A DNA stretch of 64,000 nt from Rhizobacter sp. SG703 (GTDB lineage Bacteria > Pseudomonadota > Gammaproteobacteria > Burkholderiales > Burkholderiaceae_C), in the NCBI RefSeq assembly GCF_012275445.1, contig NZ_JAAZQK010000011.1, positions 167,059-231,058 on the forward strand, read 5' to 3'. Positions 18,953-28,941 of this stretch are shown here, one piece after another. Made by a program: the position numbers and the translations under genes. Below the pieces are notes generated by a model. It had not been told where the DNA came from and ran no database searches. It saw only the letters and a list, made by a program, of their open reading frames with translations. Numbering within the stretch: position 1 is the stretch's first letter; the number at the start of each line of letters is the position of its first letter.

Positions 18953-19414
18953 TTACGACGAGCTCTTCGCGCGTTCGCGGTCGCGCAGCATCTTGATCTG
19001 GTCGTGGTTGCGCTGCACGCCGAGCTGCATGCGCGCGACGATCGACTTCACCGGTTCCGGCAGGTCGTCGTCGCGCAACGCAGCGCGGTAGCGGGCCAGC
19101 GCCGCGTCTTCGCCGCGCTCGCATTCGTCCAGCATCGCCTGGTCGGTGTAGCCGACCAGCGAGCCGCGCACCGCGACCCAGCCGCGGTGCAGCGAGCCGG
19201 CGGTGGTGCCGTCGTCTTCCGGTTCGCCGCCGTATTGCGCGACCAGCGGCGCCAGCTCTTCGGCAGCGCGGCGGCATTCGTTGGCGCGTTGCGTGAACAG
19301 CGTGCGCAGCTCTTCCGACTGCACGTGCTTCGCGCAGGCGAGGAAGCCGAATTCGCCGTCCTTCGAGGTCTCGATCAGGTCGTTCAGGGTGTCGACGATG
19401 TCATCGTGGCTCAT
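18953..19414 (-). CDS. DUF2383 / PA2169-type four-helix-bundle protein
   Basis: 153 residues, an all-helical ferritin-like bundle of the PA2169 family (DUF2383). Conserved patterns include TLNDLIETSKDGEFGF near the N-terminus and HRGW near the middle. It is cytosolic and its function is unknown. An AAGGAA ribosome binding site precedes ATG 19414. A -24/-12 type sequence on the minus strand (19461-19476) would start a transcript about 37 bases before the ATG, so sigma-54 control is likely. It diverges from rpoN and belongs to the sigma-54 island inferred here. Confidence 0.88.
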   Translation of the reverse strand: MSHDDIVDTLNDLIETSKDGEFGFLACAKHVQSEELRTLFTQRANECRRAAEELAPLVAQYGGEPEDDGTTAGSLHRGWVAVRGSLVGYTDQAMLDECERGEDAALARYRAALRDDDLPEPVKSIVARMQLGVQRNHDQIKMLRDRERAKSSS

Positions 19415-19460
19415 GGTCAGTTCCTTTCAGTGGGAGGCCGCGAGGCCCGTGCCTTTCTTC

Positions 19461-19476
19461 GGCAGTTGGCGTGCCC
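19461..19476 (-). promoter_or_regulatory. Sigma-54 (-24/-12) promoter for the DUF2383 gene
   Basis: Read on the minus strand the sequence is GGGCACGCCAACTGCC: GG and GC dinucleotides separated by ten bases and an intact GGCACG -24 element. The -12 element has CTGC instead of TTGC. It faces away from the rpoN promoter 35 bases to the right. No transcript data are available. Confidence 0.6.
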
Positions 19477-19510
19477 GACCGGGTGCGCCGTCCTCTCGTT
19501 GAAGGGGTGG

Positions 19511-19526
19511 TGGCATATGTGTTGCA
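19511..19526 (+). promoter_or_regulatory. Sigma-54 (-24/-12) promoter for rpoN
   Basis: TGGCATATGTGTTGCA has GG and GC ten bases apart, with TGGCA and TTGCA matching the consensus; the inner CG is TA. It would start a transcript with a leader of about 90 bases before rpoN, implying that this sigma-54 gene is transcribed by sigma-54 itself. Confidence 0.6.
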
Positions 19527-19628
19527 GAGTGATGACTGCACATCCTCCCGTGCGGGGCATCGTCCTACGGCGCCCTTCCGATCGGGAGCAGGGAACACAC
19601 CACAACGAGCATCCAGGAGACCGCGGAC

Positions 19629-21104
19629 ATGAATGCACCGATCCTTCGAACCGAGGCGCGCCAGGTCCAGGGACTGACGCCGCGCCTGCAGCGCGCCGTG
19701 CGCCTGCTGCAGCTGTCGTCGCAGGACTTCGTCCAGGAGATCCGCGACAGCATGGTGACCAATCCCTTCCTCGAACTCGAAGAGCCCGGCCCCGACGCCG
19801 CGCCGCCGGTGCTGCACGACCCGGTGCTCGCCGAGCCGCTGCCGATCGCCGACCTGACGGCGCTGACGCCGGCGAACGACGCGACGATGGACACGCTGCC
19901 GTCGGCCGAGGTCGAGGCCGACATGGCCTTCGAGCGCGACAGCTGGCAGGCCGGGCCGGGCAGCGCCGGCAGCGGCGGCTCGGGCGACAGCGACATCAGC
20001 GCGATGGAGCTGGTCGCGGCCGACGTCGGCCTGCGCCAGCACCTGCGCTCGCAGATCAACATGCTGCCGCTGGTGGCACGCGACCACGTGCTGGCCTGCA
20101 CCATCATCGAGTCGCTCGACGACGACGGCTACCTGCGCACCGGCCTCGACGAACTGGCGGCGCTGGCCGCGTTGTCGCCGGCGGTCGACGACTGCGAGAT
20201 GAGCACCGCGCTGAAGCTGGTGCAGTCGCTCGAACCGGCCGGCGTGGGCGCGCGCAGCGTCGCCGAATGCCTGCTGCTGCAGATGCCGCAGATCGAGGAC
20301 GCCGACGAACGCGCGCTGGCCGAACGCATCGTCGCGCAGCACCTGGCGCAGCTCGCGCAGCGCGACATCGCCGGCATCGCGAAGGCGCTCGGCGCGACCG
20401 CCGCGCAGGTGGGCGCGGCCTGCGAACGCATCCGCCACCTCGACCCGCGCCCCGGCTGGCGCTACGGCGCCGAGAACCTGAACTACGTGACGCCCGACGT
20501 GATCGTCAAGAAGGTGCGCGGCACCTGGGCCGCGGCGCTGAACCATGCGGTGATCCCGCGCGTGAAGCTGAACCAGATGTACGCCAGCCTGTTCCAGCAG
20601 CACCGCGGCGGCGGCCACGGCGAGATGGCGGCCCACCTGCAGGACGCGCGCTGGACGGTGCGCAACGTGCAGCAGCGCTTCTCGACCATCCTGTCGGTGG
20701 CGCAGGCGATCCTGAAGCGGCAGCACCGCTTCCTCGACGTCGGGCCGCTCGCGATGAAGCCGCTCGGCCTGCGCGAGATCGCCGACGAGGTCGGCATCCA
20801 CGAATCGACCGTGTGCCGGGTCACCAACAACAAGTACATGGCGACGCCGGTCGGCGTGTTCGAGCTGAAGTACTTCTTCTCGCGCGGCATGCACACCGCG
20901 AGCGGCGGCAGCACGTCGCCGACCGCGGTGCGCGGCGTGATCCAGGGGATCATCGAATCGGAAGACCCGAAGAAGCCGCTGTCGGACGCCCAGATCGCCC
21001 GGCTGCTGCTGCGCCAGGGGCTGACGGTGGCGCGCCGCACGGTCACCAAGTACCGCCAGCTGCTCAAGGTCGAACCGGTGGAACGCCGCCGACGCGCAGC
21101 TTGA
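19629..21104 (+). CDS. rpoN: RNA polymerase sigma-54 factor
   Basis: 491 residues. The N-terminal activator-interacting region I is Leu/Gln-rich (about 16-40, LTPRLQRAVRLLQLSS). An acidic region II, the core-binding domain, and the helix-turn-helix around GLREIADEVGIHESTVCRVTNNKYM follow. The C-terminal RpoN box is ARRTVTKYRQLL near residues 468-479. A GGAGA ribosome binding site precedes ATG 19629. It is not in the usual lptB-rpoN-hpf setting but sits among stress-type genes, a kinase and an enhancer-binding regulator, so it may be a second, dedicated sigma-54 copy. That needs the rest of the genome. Confidence 0.95.
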   Translation: MNAPILRTEARQVQGLTPRLQRAVRLLQLSSQDFVQEIRDSMVTNPFLELEEPGPDAAPPVLHDPVLAEPLPIADLTALTPANDATMDTLPSAEVEADMAFERDSWQAGPGSAGSGGSGDSDISAMELVAADVGLRQHLRSQINMLPLVARDHVLACTIIESLDDDGYLRTGLDELAALAALSPAVDDCEMSTALKLVQSLEPAGVGARSVAECLLLQMPQIEDADERALAERIVAQHLAQLAQRDIAGIAKALGATAAQVGAACERIRHLDPRPGWRYGAENLNYVTPDVIVKKVRGTWAAALNHAVIPRVKLNQMYASLFQQHRGGGHGEMAAHLQDARWTVRNVQQRFSTILSVAQAILKRQHRFLDVGPLAMKPLGLREIADEVGIHESTVCRVTNNKYMATPVGVFELKYFFSRGMHTASGGSTSPTAVRGVIQGIIESEDPKKPLSDAQIARLLLRQGLTVARRTVTKYRQLLKVEPVERRRRAA

Positions 21105-21140
21105 CCGACTGACAAAGTGCACAAACAGTCACAACTGCGC

Positions 21141-21156
21141 GGGCACGACACTTGCC
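21141..21156 (+). promoter_or_regulatory. Sigma-54 (-24/-12) promoter for the hybrid kinase
   Basis: GGGCACGACACTTGCC matches GGCACG-N4-TTGC exactly with the required ten-base spacing between GG and GC. Transcription would begin near 21167, upstream of both candidate kinase start codons. An imperfect inverted repeat (GACTG ... CAGTC, about 21107-21130) lies just upstream and could be an activator site. Confidence 0.7.
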
Positions 21157-21246
21157 AGTAGAAGTCAAGCGGCCAGCCGACATCCGGTGTCGGCCCCGTC
21201 CGACAGACCCGGTCCGCGCACCCGCTCGGGCCCCCGAAAGCCTTTC

Positions 21247-23145
21247 ATGCAGGACTGCGCCCAAACGCTCCACGCCCTCGGCCCCACGCTGTTCGAACGC
21301 CTGCCGCAAGCGGCCCTGCTCGTCGACGCCCAGGGCCATGTGCTGGCCGCCAACCGTGCCGCTCAGGCCCTGGTGCGCGGCGGCGACCTGCCGTCGGACC
21401 TGCTGCGCTTCGTGCCGTCGCTCGCGATGGGCCGCGCGCTGGATGCCGGCGAGGAGTGGTCGGGTGAAGTGCAAGTCGGCTCCGGCGACGGCGTGCGCCC
21501 GTTCGACGCGCAGCTGTTGCAACTCGGCGTGCAAGTTCCGCTGCAAGATTCGCAGGGTGCCGATGGTGCCCGCTTCATCTGCCTGCTGCAGCCGTCGCCG
21601 GTGCGCGGGCGCGACGGCGAGCGCGATTTCCGCAGCATGGCCGATGCCGCGCCGGTGATGATCTGGCTGGCCGGCCCGGACCGCTGGTGCGAATGGGTCA
21701 ACAAGCCGTGGCTGCAGTTCACCGGCACGACACTCGACGAAGAGCGCGGCAACGGCTGGACCCAGGTGGTGCACCCGGAGGACCTGGAGCGCTGCATGGG
21801 CATCTACTCCACCAGCTTCCACGCGCGCCAGCCCTTCGTGATGGACTACCGGCTGCGCCGCCACGACGGCATCTACCGCTGGGTGCTCGACAACGGCGTG
21901 CCGCACACCAGCGGCGACGGCCGCTTCCTCGGCTACGTCGGCAGCTGCGTCGACATCCACGAGCGCAAGGAACTCGAGGAACGCCTGGCCGAGCGCACGC
22001 AGGCGATGCGCCTGTCCGACCGGCGCCAGGGCGAGTTCCTCGCGCTGCTGTCGCACGAGCTGCGCAACCCGCTGGCGCCGATCGCCAACGCGGCCAGCGT
22101 GCTGCGCACGATGGAAGCCGAGAACCCGACCATCGGTCGCCTGCGCGAGATCGTCGAACGGCAGGTCACGCGGCTGCGCCGGCTGATCGACGACCTGGTC
22201 GACGTGACGCGCGTCGCGCAGGGCCAGATCACGCTGATCAAGGAGCCGGTGGCGATCGACACCGTGGTGCGCGGCGCGCTCGACGGGCTGCGCACCAAGC
22301 TCAGTGCCGCCGGCCACACACTGAAGACCGAGTTTCCGAAGGAGCCGGCCTGGGTGGACGGCGATGCGCTGCGGCTCGCACAGGCGGTGTCGGCCATCGT
22401 CTACAACGCGTCGATCTTCTCGCGCGACCCGGGCGAGATCCTGGTGTCGGTGCAGGCGCGCTGCGGCGAGGCCAGGGACCAGGTTCAGGTGCGCGTGAAA
22501 GACCGCGGGCAAGGCATCTCCGCCGATTTCCTGCCGCATGTGTTCGAGCTGTTCGCCCGCCACGATGCCGGCACCGCGGCACGCCGGCCAGGGCTGGGCG
22601 TCGGGCTGACGCTGGCGCGGCGCATCGCGATGCTGCACGGCGGCGACATCTCGGCGTCGAGCGACGGGCCGGGCCTGGGGGCCGAGTTCGTGATCAGCCT
22701 GCCGCAGGTGGCGTCGCCCGCGGCCACGACGGGCTCGCGCCAGAAGCCGCTGGTGATGGTGCCCGAGGACACCTACCGCGTGCTGGTGATCGACCCCGAC
22801 CCGGAGACGCGCGACGTGCTGCGCCTGCAGATGGAGCTGTGGGGCCACGAGGTGCAGACCGCCCCGACACCGGAAGCCGGGCTGCGCATCGCGCGCAGCA
22901 CGCGGCCGCAGATCGTGCTGTGCGACATCAGCCATCCCGACTTCGAAGCGGCCGAGCTGCTCGAACCGCTGCGCAGCAGCCTGGTCGGCATGCCGGTGTT
23001 CTTTGCCGCACTGAATGCGCGCGGCCGCCACGACGACGACGAGGCGCGCGCGCTGGAGGCGGGCTTCGACGCCTACTTGGTGAAGCCGCTGCGGCCCGAG
23101 AACCTCGGCCGCCTGATCCACGCCTTCGCGACGCGGACCACGTAG
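21247..23145 (+). CDS. PAS hybrid histidine kinase with C-terminal receiver
   Basis: 632 residues from ATG 21247; GTG 21187 would add 20 Pro/Arg-rich residues and cannot be excluded. Domains: an N-terminal PAS-like sensor, a PAS_3-type domain (about 120-245), HisKA with SHELRNPL (phospho-acceptor His270), HATPase_c with a G-box GLGVGLTLARRIAMLHGG, and a C-terminal receiver (about 515-630) with Asp560 and a conserved Lys in LVKPL. There is no membrane segment, so it senses a cytosolic signal. Two oddities: the N-box has decayed to VYNASIFS, and the receiver Thr/Ser position is Ala. It is preceded by a sigma-54 promoter and faces the NtrC-type regulator gene, its likely partner. Confidence 0.9.
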   Translation: MQDCAQTLHALGPTLFERLPQAALLVDAQGHVLAANRAAQALVRGGDLPSDLLRFVPSLAMGRALDAGEEWSGEVQVGSGDGVRPFDAQLLQLGVQVPLQDSQGADGARFICLLQPSPVRGRDGERDFRSMADAAPVMIWLAGPDRWCEWVNKPWLQFTGTTLDEERGNGWTQVVHPEDLERCMGIYSTSFHARQPFVMDYRLRRHDGIYRWVLDNGVPHTSGDGRFLGYVGSCVDIHERKELEERLAERTQAMRLSDRRQGEFLALLSHELRNPLAPIANAASVLRTMEAENPTIGRLREIVERQVTRLRRLIDDLVDVTRVAQGQITLIKEPVAIDTVVRGALDGLRTKLSAAGHTLKTEFPKEPAWVDGDALRLAQAVSAIVYNASIFSRDPGEILVSVQARCGEARDQVQVRVKDRGQGISADFLPHVFELFARHDAGTAARRPGLGVGLTLARRIAMLHGGDISASSDGPGLGAEFVISLPQVASPAATTGSRQKPLVMVPEDTYRVLVIDPDPETRDVLRLQMELWGHEVQTAPTPEAGLRIARSTRPQIVLCDISHPDFEAAELLEPLRSSLVGMPVFFAALNARGRHDDDEARALEAGFDAYLVKPLRPENLGRLIHAFATRTT

Positions 23146-23209
23146 CCCGCAAGCCCGTCCGGGAATCGTCGGGCCATGCTCCACCCCGGATTGGCATCCG
23201 GGCGACGGA

Positions 23210-24664
<1,455 letters not shown>

Positions 24665-24737
24665 CACAGAACTCCTCTTGCGGACCCGAAAGCCCGCAGC
24701 AAGCGGCCCGGACACGCCGGGACCACGCGGAACCGTC

Positions 24738-24753
24738 GGGCACAGCGATTGCC
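24738..24753 (+). promoter_or_regulatory. Sigma-54 (-24/-12) promoter for the DUF1003 gene
   Basis: GGGCACAGCGATTGCC has GGCAC and TTGC with ten bases between GG and GC. The predicted start near 24764 leaves a leader of about 22 bases before the ATG of the DUF1003 gene, which fits well. Confidence 0.7.
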
Positions 24754-24785
24754 ATGACAGTTCGTCGACCACTCCACCGCTGACC

Positions 24786-25352
24786 ATGCACCGGTCACCA
24801 TCCAAAGCTTCCTCTCGAGCAACCCACCGCAGCGACTACCGAAGCGCCGAGTCGGTGGACGACCTGACGCAAGCCAATGTGAAGGCCATCCAGCGACTCG
24901 AGCACGAAGCGAGCCGGGTCCGCGGCCCGATGGACCGTTTTGCCGACCAGGTCAGCCGCTTCTGCGGCAGCCCTGCCTTCTTCTGGGTGCACGTCGTGTG
25001 GTTCGCCGGCTGGATCGCGTTCAACGCACGACCCGGCCCGAGCACCTTCGATCCGTATCCGTTCACGTTCCTGACCCTGGTGGTGTCGCTGGAAGCCATC
25101 TTCCTGTCGACCTTCATCCTCATCAGCCAGAACCATGCCGCCCGCATCAGCGAACGTCGCAACCAGCTCGACCTGCAGATCAACCTGCTGACCGAACAGG
25201 AGAACACCAAAATGTTGCAGATGCTTGACCGCATCGCGCACGCGGTCGGTGCGGACGATCACAAGGACCCGACGCTGCAGGTGCTCGAGCAGGCGATGCG
25301 GCCCGAGAAGCTGGCCGAACAGATCGACAAGGCGGCCGAACGCAAGGCGTGA
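24786..25352 (+). CDS. DUF1003 family membrane protein
   Basis: 188 residues. The N-terminal soluble part (about 1-60) includes VRGPMDRFADQVSRFCGSPAFF. Two hydrophobic helices (about 60-80 and 92-114), joined by a Pro-rich loop, then ISQNHAARISERRNQLDLQINLLTEQE and a coiled-coil-like C-terminus complete the typical DUF1003 layout. It is an inner-membrane protein of unknown function. ATG 24786 is chosen; GTG 24855 is an in-frame alternative. It diverges from the NtrC-type gene, with a -24/-12 promoter between them, and so belongs to the sigma-54 island. Confidence 0.85.
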   Translation: MHRSPSKASSRATHRSDYRSAESVDDLTQANVKAIQRLEHEASRVRGPMDRFADQVSRFCGSPAFFWVHVVWFAGWIAFNARPGPSTFDPYPFTFLTLVVSLEAIFLSTFILISQNHAARISERRNQLDLQINLLTEQENTKMLQMLDRIAHAVGADDHKDPTLQVLEQAMRPEKLAEQIDKAAERKA

Positions 25353-25671
25353 GGCAGCCCGCTCGCCATCGACGGTGCGTTGGCTGTCCCTGCCGTCTTC
25401 GTTACTGCTGATCACCGGGTCGTTCCCTTGTCGAGCCGAGCCAGCGGCCAAAGTGCGCGACGATAGCGTGCGTCGGCGGCCCCACCGGCCTGCAGTGGTA
25501 ACGAGGCGTCAACGCGGCCGTCGGCAGTGCTGCGGCGCGGCTTGCGTGTTGTCACACACGCAGTGCGAGTGCGCGTCGACGTGTGTCGCCGCGCCAACGC
25601 ACCACGCGGCACCTTCACTCCGGGGATGGACGCGAGGGGGCACCACATCGGAACAGCCCGTTGCCACCCCA
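25353..25671. other. Intergenic stretch without recognisable feature
   Basis: About 320 bases of GC-rich DNA between the DUF1003 gene and a small minus-strand ORF. Open frames here show no convincing codon bias, start site or motif. No RNA gene, repeat or clear promoter was seen. Confidence 0.5.
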
Positions 25672-25962
25672 TCAGCCGAGCGCGAAGCACCGCAGGTGCA
25701 GGTCGGCACCGGGCGCGGCACCCGCACTGGCCCCGCTTCGACGGACCTGCTTCGCACAGGCCCGCAACGCTTGTGAAACCGCTGCCACGAGCTTCGACGG
25801 CGGTCGCACCGCGCGGCCTTCGCGCAGCAGGCTGTCGACCAGGAACCCGTCGTCGTCGATCATCTCGGCGAGCAGGCGCTCTTCTTCGTCGAACAGCACG
25901 GCCCGCGGCGACTCCTTCGAGCCGAAGAGCAGCAGGTACCGGGCGCAGTTGTTTTTGTTCAT
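25672..25962 (-). CDS. Small hypothetical protein (96 aa)
   Basis: Starts at ATG 25962 (MNKNNCARYLLLFGS...). The N-terminal half is acidic and hydrophobic (RAVLFDEEERLLAEMIDDDGF); the tail is Ala/Gly/Arg-rich. The open frame extends upstream but that part is Arg/Pro-rich and looks non-coding. No clear ribosome binding site is seen. No family is recognised. The N-terminal half has gene-like composition and could be a small regulator or orphan. Moderate doubt that it is real. Confidence 0.45.
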   Translation of the reverse strand: MNKNNCARYLLLFGSKESPRAVLFDEEERLLAEMIDDDGFLVDSLLREGRAVRPPSKLVAAVSQALRACAKQVRRSGASAGAAPGADLHLRCFALG

Positions 25963-26243
25963 GGCGGCGATCTGGGAGTCAACATCTGGATGGCGGATGC
26001 TCCCGCAGCTCGCCGGCCCGGACCAGTCGCCGGCACCCGATTCGAGCGTCGGACAACGCCTACGCGGTCCTACAAGGGTCGGGCCGCGCCGAAATGCAGG
26101 GAGCCGGCCTACCCGACGGCCTCCTCCACTCCTACAACGCCACGGGTCCGCGGCCGCTGTCCGTGAATCCGGTGCCCGCCTATCGTTGCGCGACGCGATT
26201 CGCCGCCTGGGATCGCCGCCCATCCACCCGGGAGTTCACCCAC

Positions 26244-26753
26244 ATGCGAGCCCAAGCCGCCCCCTTCGCCACCCGTTCCCGAGAGGCCGGCTTGCCGATG
26301 CCGCACGACGTGCACCCGTGGAATGCCCCGGGCCTGGATGTCGGGCTGGTCATCGACCGCGACCGGCAGTTCGTGCAGATGCTGCGCCACTACCGCGAGA
26401 GCGGCGGCCTGGCGCGCGGCGACGAGGTGGTCGAGCGGCTGGCGCAGTGCGGCAGCCGCGGCGTGCCGACGCTCGCGCGGCAGATCGTCGAGCGCAGCGT
26501 GCTGAGCTTCGAATGGCGCGGCGAGCTGTGGCTGCCGATGTTCCAGTTCGAGCGCACCGACATGGCGGTGAAACCGGGTCCGCAACAGGTCGCGATGGAA
26601 CTGGCGTCGGTCTTCGATGCGTGGAACACCGCGTTCTGGTTCGTGCAGCCGAACCCGTGGCTGAAGGGCCGCATGCCGGTCGACGTGATCAACACGGACC
26701 TGGCCGAAGTCATCCAGGCCGCAAGAACCGACCGCTTCGTCGCGGCCGGCTGA
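26244..26753 (+). CDS. Hypothetical protein resembling MbcA/ParS/Xre-type antitoxin C-terminus
   Basis: 169 residues from ATG 26244, with GGGAG about ten bases upstream. The C-terminal half fits the DUF2384 (MbcA/ParS/Xre antitoxin, toxin-binding) pattern: WLPMFQFE, then WFVQPNPWLKGRMPVDVI, then a helix ending AARTDRFVAAG. No helix-turn-helix is obvious in the N-terminal half, and no RES-domain toxin gene is adjacent, so it looks like an orphan or a domain reused for another task. It is followed directly by a dispersed hairpin repeat. Cytosolic. Confidence 0.75.
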   Translation: MRAQAAPFATRSREAGLPMPHDVHPWNAPGLDVGLVIDRDRQFVQMLRHYRESGGLARGDEVVERLAQCGSRGVPTLARQIVERSVLSFEWRGELWLPMFQFERTDMAVKPGPQQVAMELASVFDAWNTAFWFVQPNPWLKGRMPVDVINTDLAEVIQAARTDRFVAAG

Positions 26754-26759
26754 TGACGA

Positions 26760-26837
26760 CCCCTCGCTCGGCGGATACGCCGAGCGATCCCCCAGGGAAT
26801 GCGGGCCGGCCTGGGGCGGCCCGGCGCTCGGCCCGCC
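26760..26837 (+). repeat. REP-like dispersed repeat, copy 1
   Basis: Begins with a perfect hairpin, arms TCGCTCGGCG and CGCCGAGCGA around a GATA loop (26764-26787), followed by a GC-rich tail with GGCCCGGCGCTCGGCC. A second copy lies inverted at 55714-55797 with different but still perfectly paired arms. A third, tail-only copy is at 5755-5773. It sits between two convergent gene ends. Confidence 0.75.
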
Positions 26838-28787
26838 CTACGACGTGACGCTGCCGGCTGGGACGGTCGGCGCGGGCGCTTCAGCCGCGGCCGCGCCACG
26901 CGCCGGCGGCAAGCCCATCGCGCCGATGCGCGCGACGCAGCGGTTGCGGCCGCCTCGCTTGGCTTCGTAGAGCGCCTCGTCGGCGCGCCGCAGCACGCTG
27001 CTGACGGTGTCGCCGCTCTCGGCGAGCGTGATGCCGATGCTGATCGTGATGTTGCGGTCGGGCAGCCAGCGCGACACGTCCAGCTCGGCCACCTTCAGGC
27101 GCAGCCGCTCGGCCGCGGCGATGGCGGTGTCGAGGTCGACCTCGGGCAGCACGACGATGAACTCCTCGCCGCCCAGCCGGCCCAGCTCGACCGGCGCGCG
27201 GCCGCTGTCGCGCAGCACGGTGGCGATGGCCCGCAGGATGTCGTCGCCGACCAGGTGGCCGTGCGCGTCGTTGATCATCTTGAAGAAATCGAGGTCGACG
27301 ATCAACAGCGCGCAAGGCTGCGCCTGCGCCAGCAGGCCCTGCAGCCTGCCCAGCACGTGGCGGCGGTTCGGCAGGTGCGTCAGCTCGTCGGTCATCGCGA
27401 GGTCCTGCATGCGGTGGCTGGTGCGGCGATGGCGCCAGACCAGCACCCCCATCACGACCACCAGCAGCGCGGCCAAGGCGATCACCACCGCGCGCAGCGC
27501 GCCGGCGCGGCGCTCCTGGTCGAGCGCGCGCTCGGTGGCCGCCTTTTCGCGCATCAGCAGCTGGTTCTCCTTGTCCTTCGCGGCGCTGTCGAACTCGACC
27601 TTCAGCGTCGCGAAGCGCTGGTCGAGCTGGCGGTGCAGCAATTCGTCGGAGACGGCCTTGTACTTCTGCTGCTGCTCGAACGCGCCGCGCCAGTCGCCCT
27701 GGTCGGACAGCGCGGTCGCCAGCTCGCCGTAGGTGGTGGCCAGTTCGGCGCGCGAATCGGCGCTGGAAAACACCTTCTGCGCTTCGCCCAGCGCGGACAG
27801 CGCCTCGGCCGGGCGGCGCAGCAGCCGCATCGCGATGCCCCGCTGCAGCAGGATCTGCGCGCGCAGGCGCTCGTCGGGCGTGCGGTGGTGCAGCTCGCTC
27901 GCCTGGTCGAGCAGGCCGAGCGCACCGGCCGCATCGCCGCGCGCGTTGCGCACGCTGGCCAGGCCCCGCAGCGCGTAGGCCTCGCCGCGCGGGTAGCCGA
28001 TCTCGCGGCTCAGCGCCAGCACCGCCTCGAAGGCGTGCTGCGCGGCGTCCCAGTCCTTCAGGTTCTCGAGCGCCCGGCCCAGGTTGTGCTGCGTGACGGC
28101 CTGCTCGCGGCGCAGCCCGGCCGCCTGCTGCGCCTTCAGCGCCGCCTCGAAGTAATAGCGCGCCTGGGCATGGTCGCCCATGCGGTTGTAGAGGATCGCG
28201 ATCGCGTTCAGCGAGGTCAGCGCCTGTTGCGGCATGCCCAGCCGCTCGTACAGCTGGTTGGCCAGGCGCAGGTCGAACAGCCCGTTGGCGAACTCGCCGC
28301 GCACGCCGCGCAGGTAGCCGCGGCGGTACAGGCCGTCGGCGCGCTGCTCGTCTTCGTGCATCTGCTCGGCGACCGCGACCGACTGCTCGTACAAGGCCAT
28401 CGCCTGCACGCTGTCGCCGGCCAGCTCGCGCAGGTCGCCTTCGCAACCGAGCAGGCTGGCGCGCAGGCGCGGTGCGCGCGGCAGCAGCGCGCGGGCCTGG
28501 CCGAGGTGCACTTCGGCGGCCGCGCGGTCGCGCTCGGCGTGGTAATCGCACAGCAGCCAGTGGGCGAGCACCAGCGCGTCGGGGTCGGCGGCGGCACCGG
28601 CCTGGTCGAGGTCGGCCAGCGCCTGCTCGGCCAGCTTGCGACCCTGCTCGGGGTCGCTGCGCATCGCGGCGCGGCTGCGCTCGAGCATCGATCGCGTCGG
28701 CGTCTCGGGCGCGGCCGCCCGCGCCTGCGGCGACAGCAGGCTCGGCAGCACGACCAGGAGGCAGATCAGCAGGCGCGACAACAGCAT
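26838..28787 (-). CDS. TPR-containing membrane diguanylate cyclase (GGDEF)
   Basis: 649 residues. A signal peptide (about 1-24) is followed by a periplasmic array of tetratricopeptide-type repeats to about residue 400, a coiled coil, a single membrane helix near 427-448, and a cytosolic GGDEF domain. The active-site motif GGEEF is at 539-543, consistent with synthesis of cyclic di-GMP from two GTP. The RxxD inhibitory I-site usually found five residues before GGEEF is absent (PVEL instead), so product inhibition may be missing. It stands alone, diverging from the helicase gene. Confidence 0.9.
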   Translation of the reverse strand: MLLSRLLICLLVVLPSLLSPQARAAAPETPTRSMLERSRAAMRSDPEQGRKLAEQALADLDQAGAAADPDALVLAHWLLCDYHAERDRAAAEVHLGQARALLPRAPRLRASLLGCEGDLRELAGDSVQAMALYEQSVAVAEQMHEDEQRADGLYRRGYLRGVRGEFANGLFDLRLANQLYERLGMPQQALTSLNAIAILYNRMGDHAQARYYFEAALKAQQAAGLRREQAVTQHNLGRALENLKDWDAAQHAFEAVLALSREIGYPRGEAYALRGLASVRNARGDAAGALGLLDQASELHHRTPDERLRAQILLQRGIAMRLLRRPAEALSALGEAQKVFSSADSRAELATTYGELATALSDQGDWRGAFEQQQKYKAVSDELLHRQLDQRFATLKVEFDSAAKDKENQLLMREKAATERALDQERRAGALRAVVIALAALLVVVMGVLVWRHRRTSHRMQDLAMTDELTHLPNRRHVLGRLQGLLAQAQPCALLIVDLDFFKMINDAHGHLVGDDILRAIATVLRDSGRAPVELGRLGGEEFIVVLPEVDLDTAIAAAERLRLKVAELDVSRWLPDRNITISIGITLAESGDTVSSVLRRADEALYEAKRGGRNRCVARIGAMGLPPARGAAAAEAPAPTVPAGSVTS

Positions 28788-28941
28788 GGGTTCCGGAGGA
28801 GTCAGGTCGGGATGGCGCAGTGGCGACAGCCGGGGATTGTCGCCCGGGCGTCGCCCGATGCAGCCGGCCGCGGCGAGGAATGTTCACGGACTGCGCCGGG
28901 GCCCGACCCGCAGGCGCGCCGGTGGCGCCGGACGACACCGC

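Noticed and set aside
25225..25776. Plus-strand open frames in the gap after the DUF1003 gene
   Set aside because: Composition is Arg/Thr/Ala low complexity, with no start signal and no motif.
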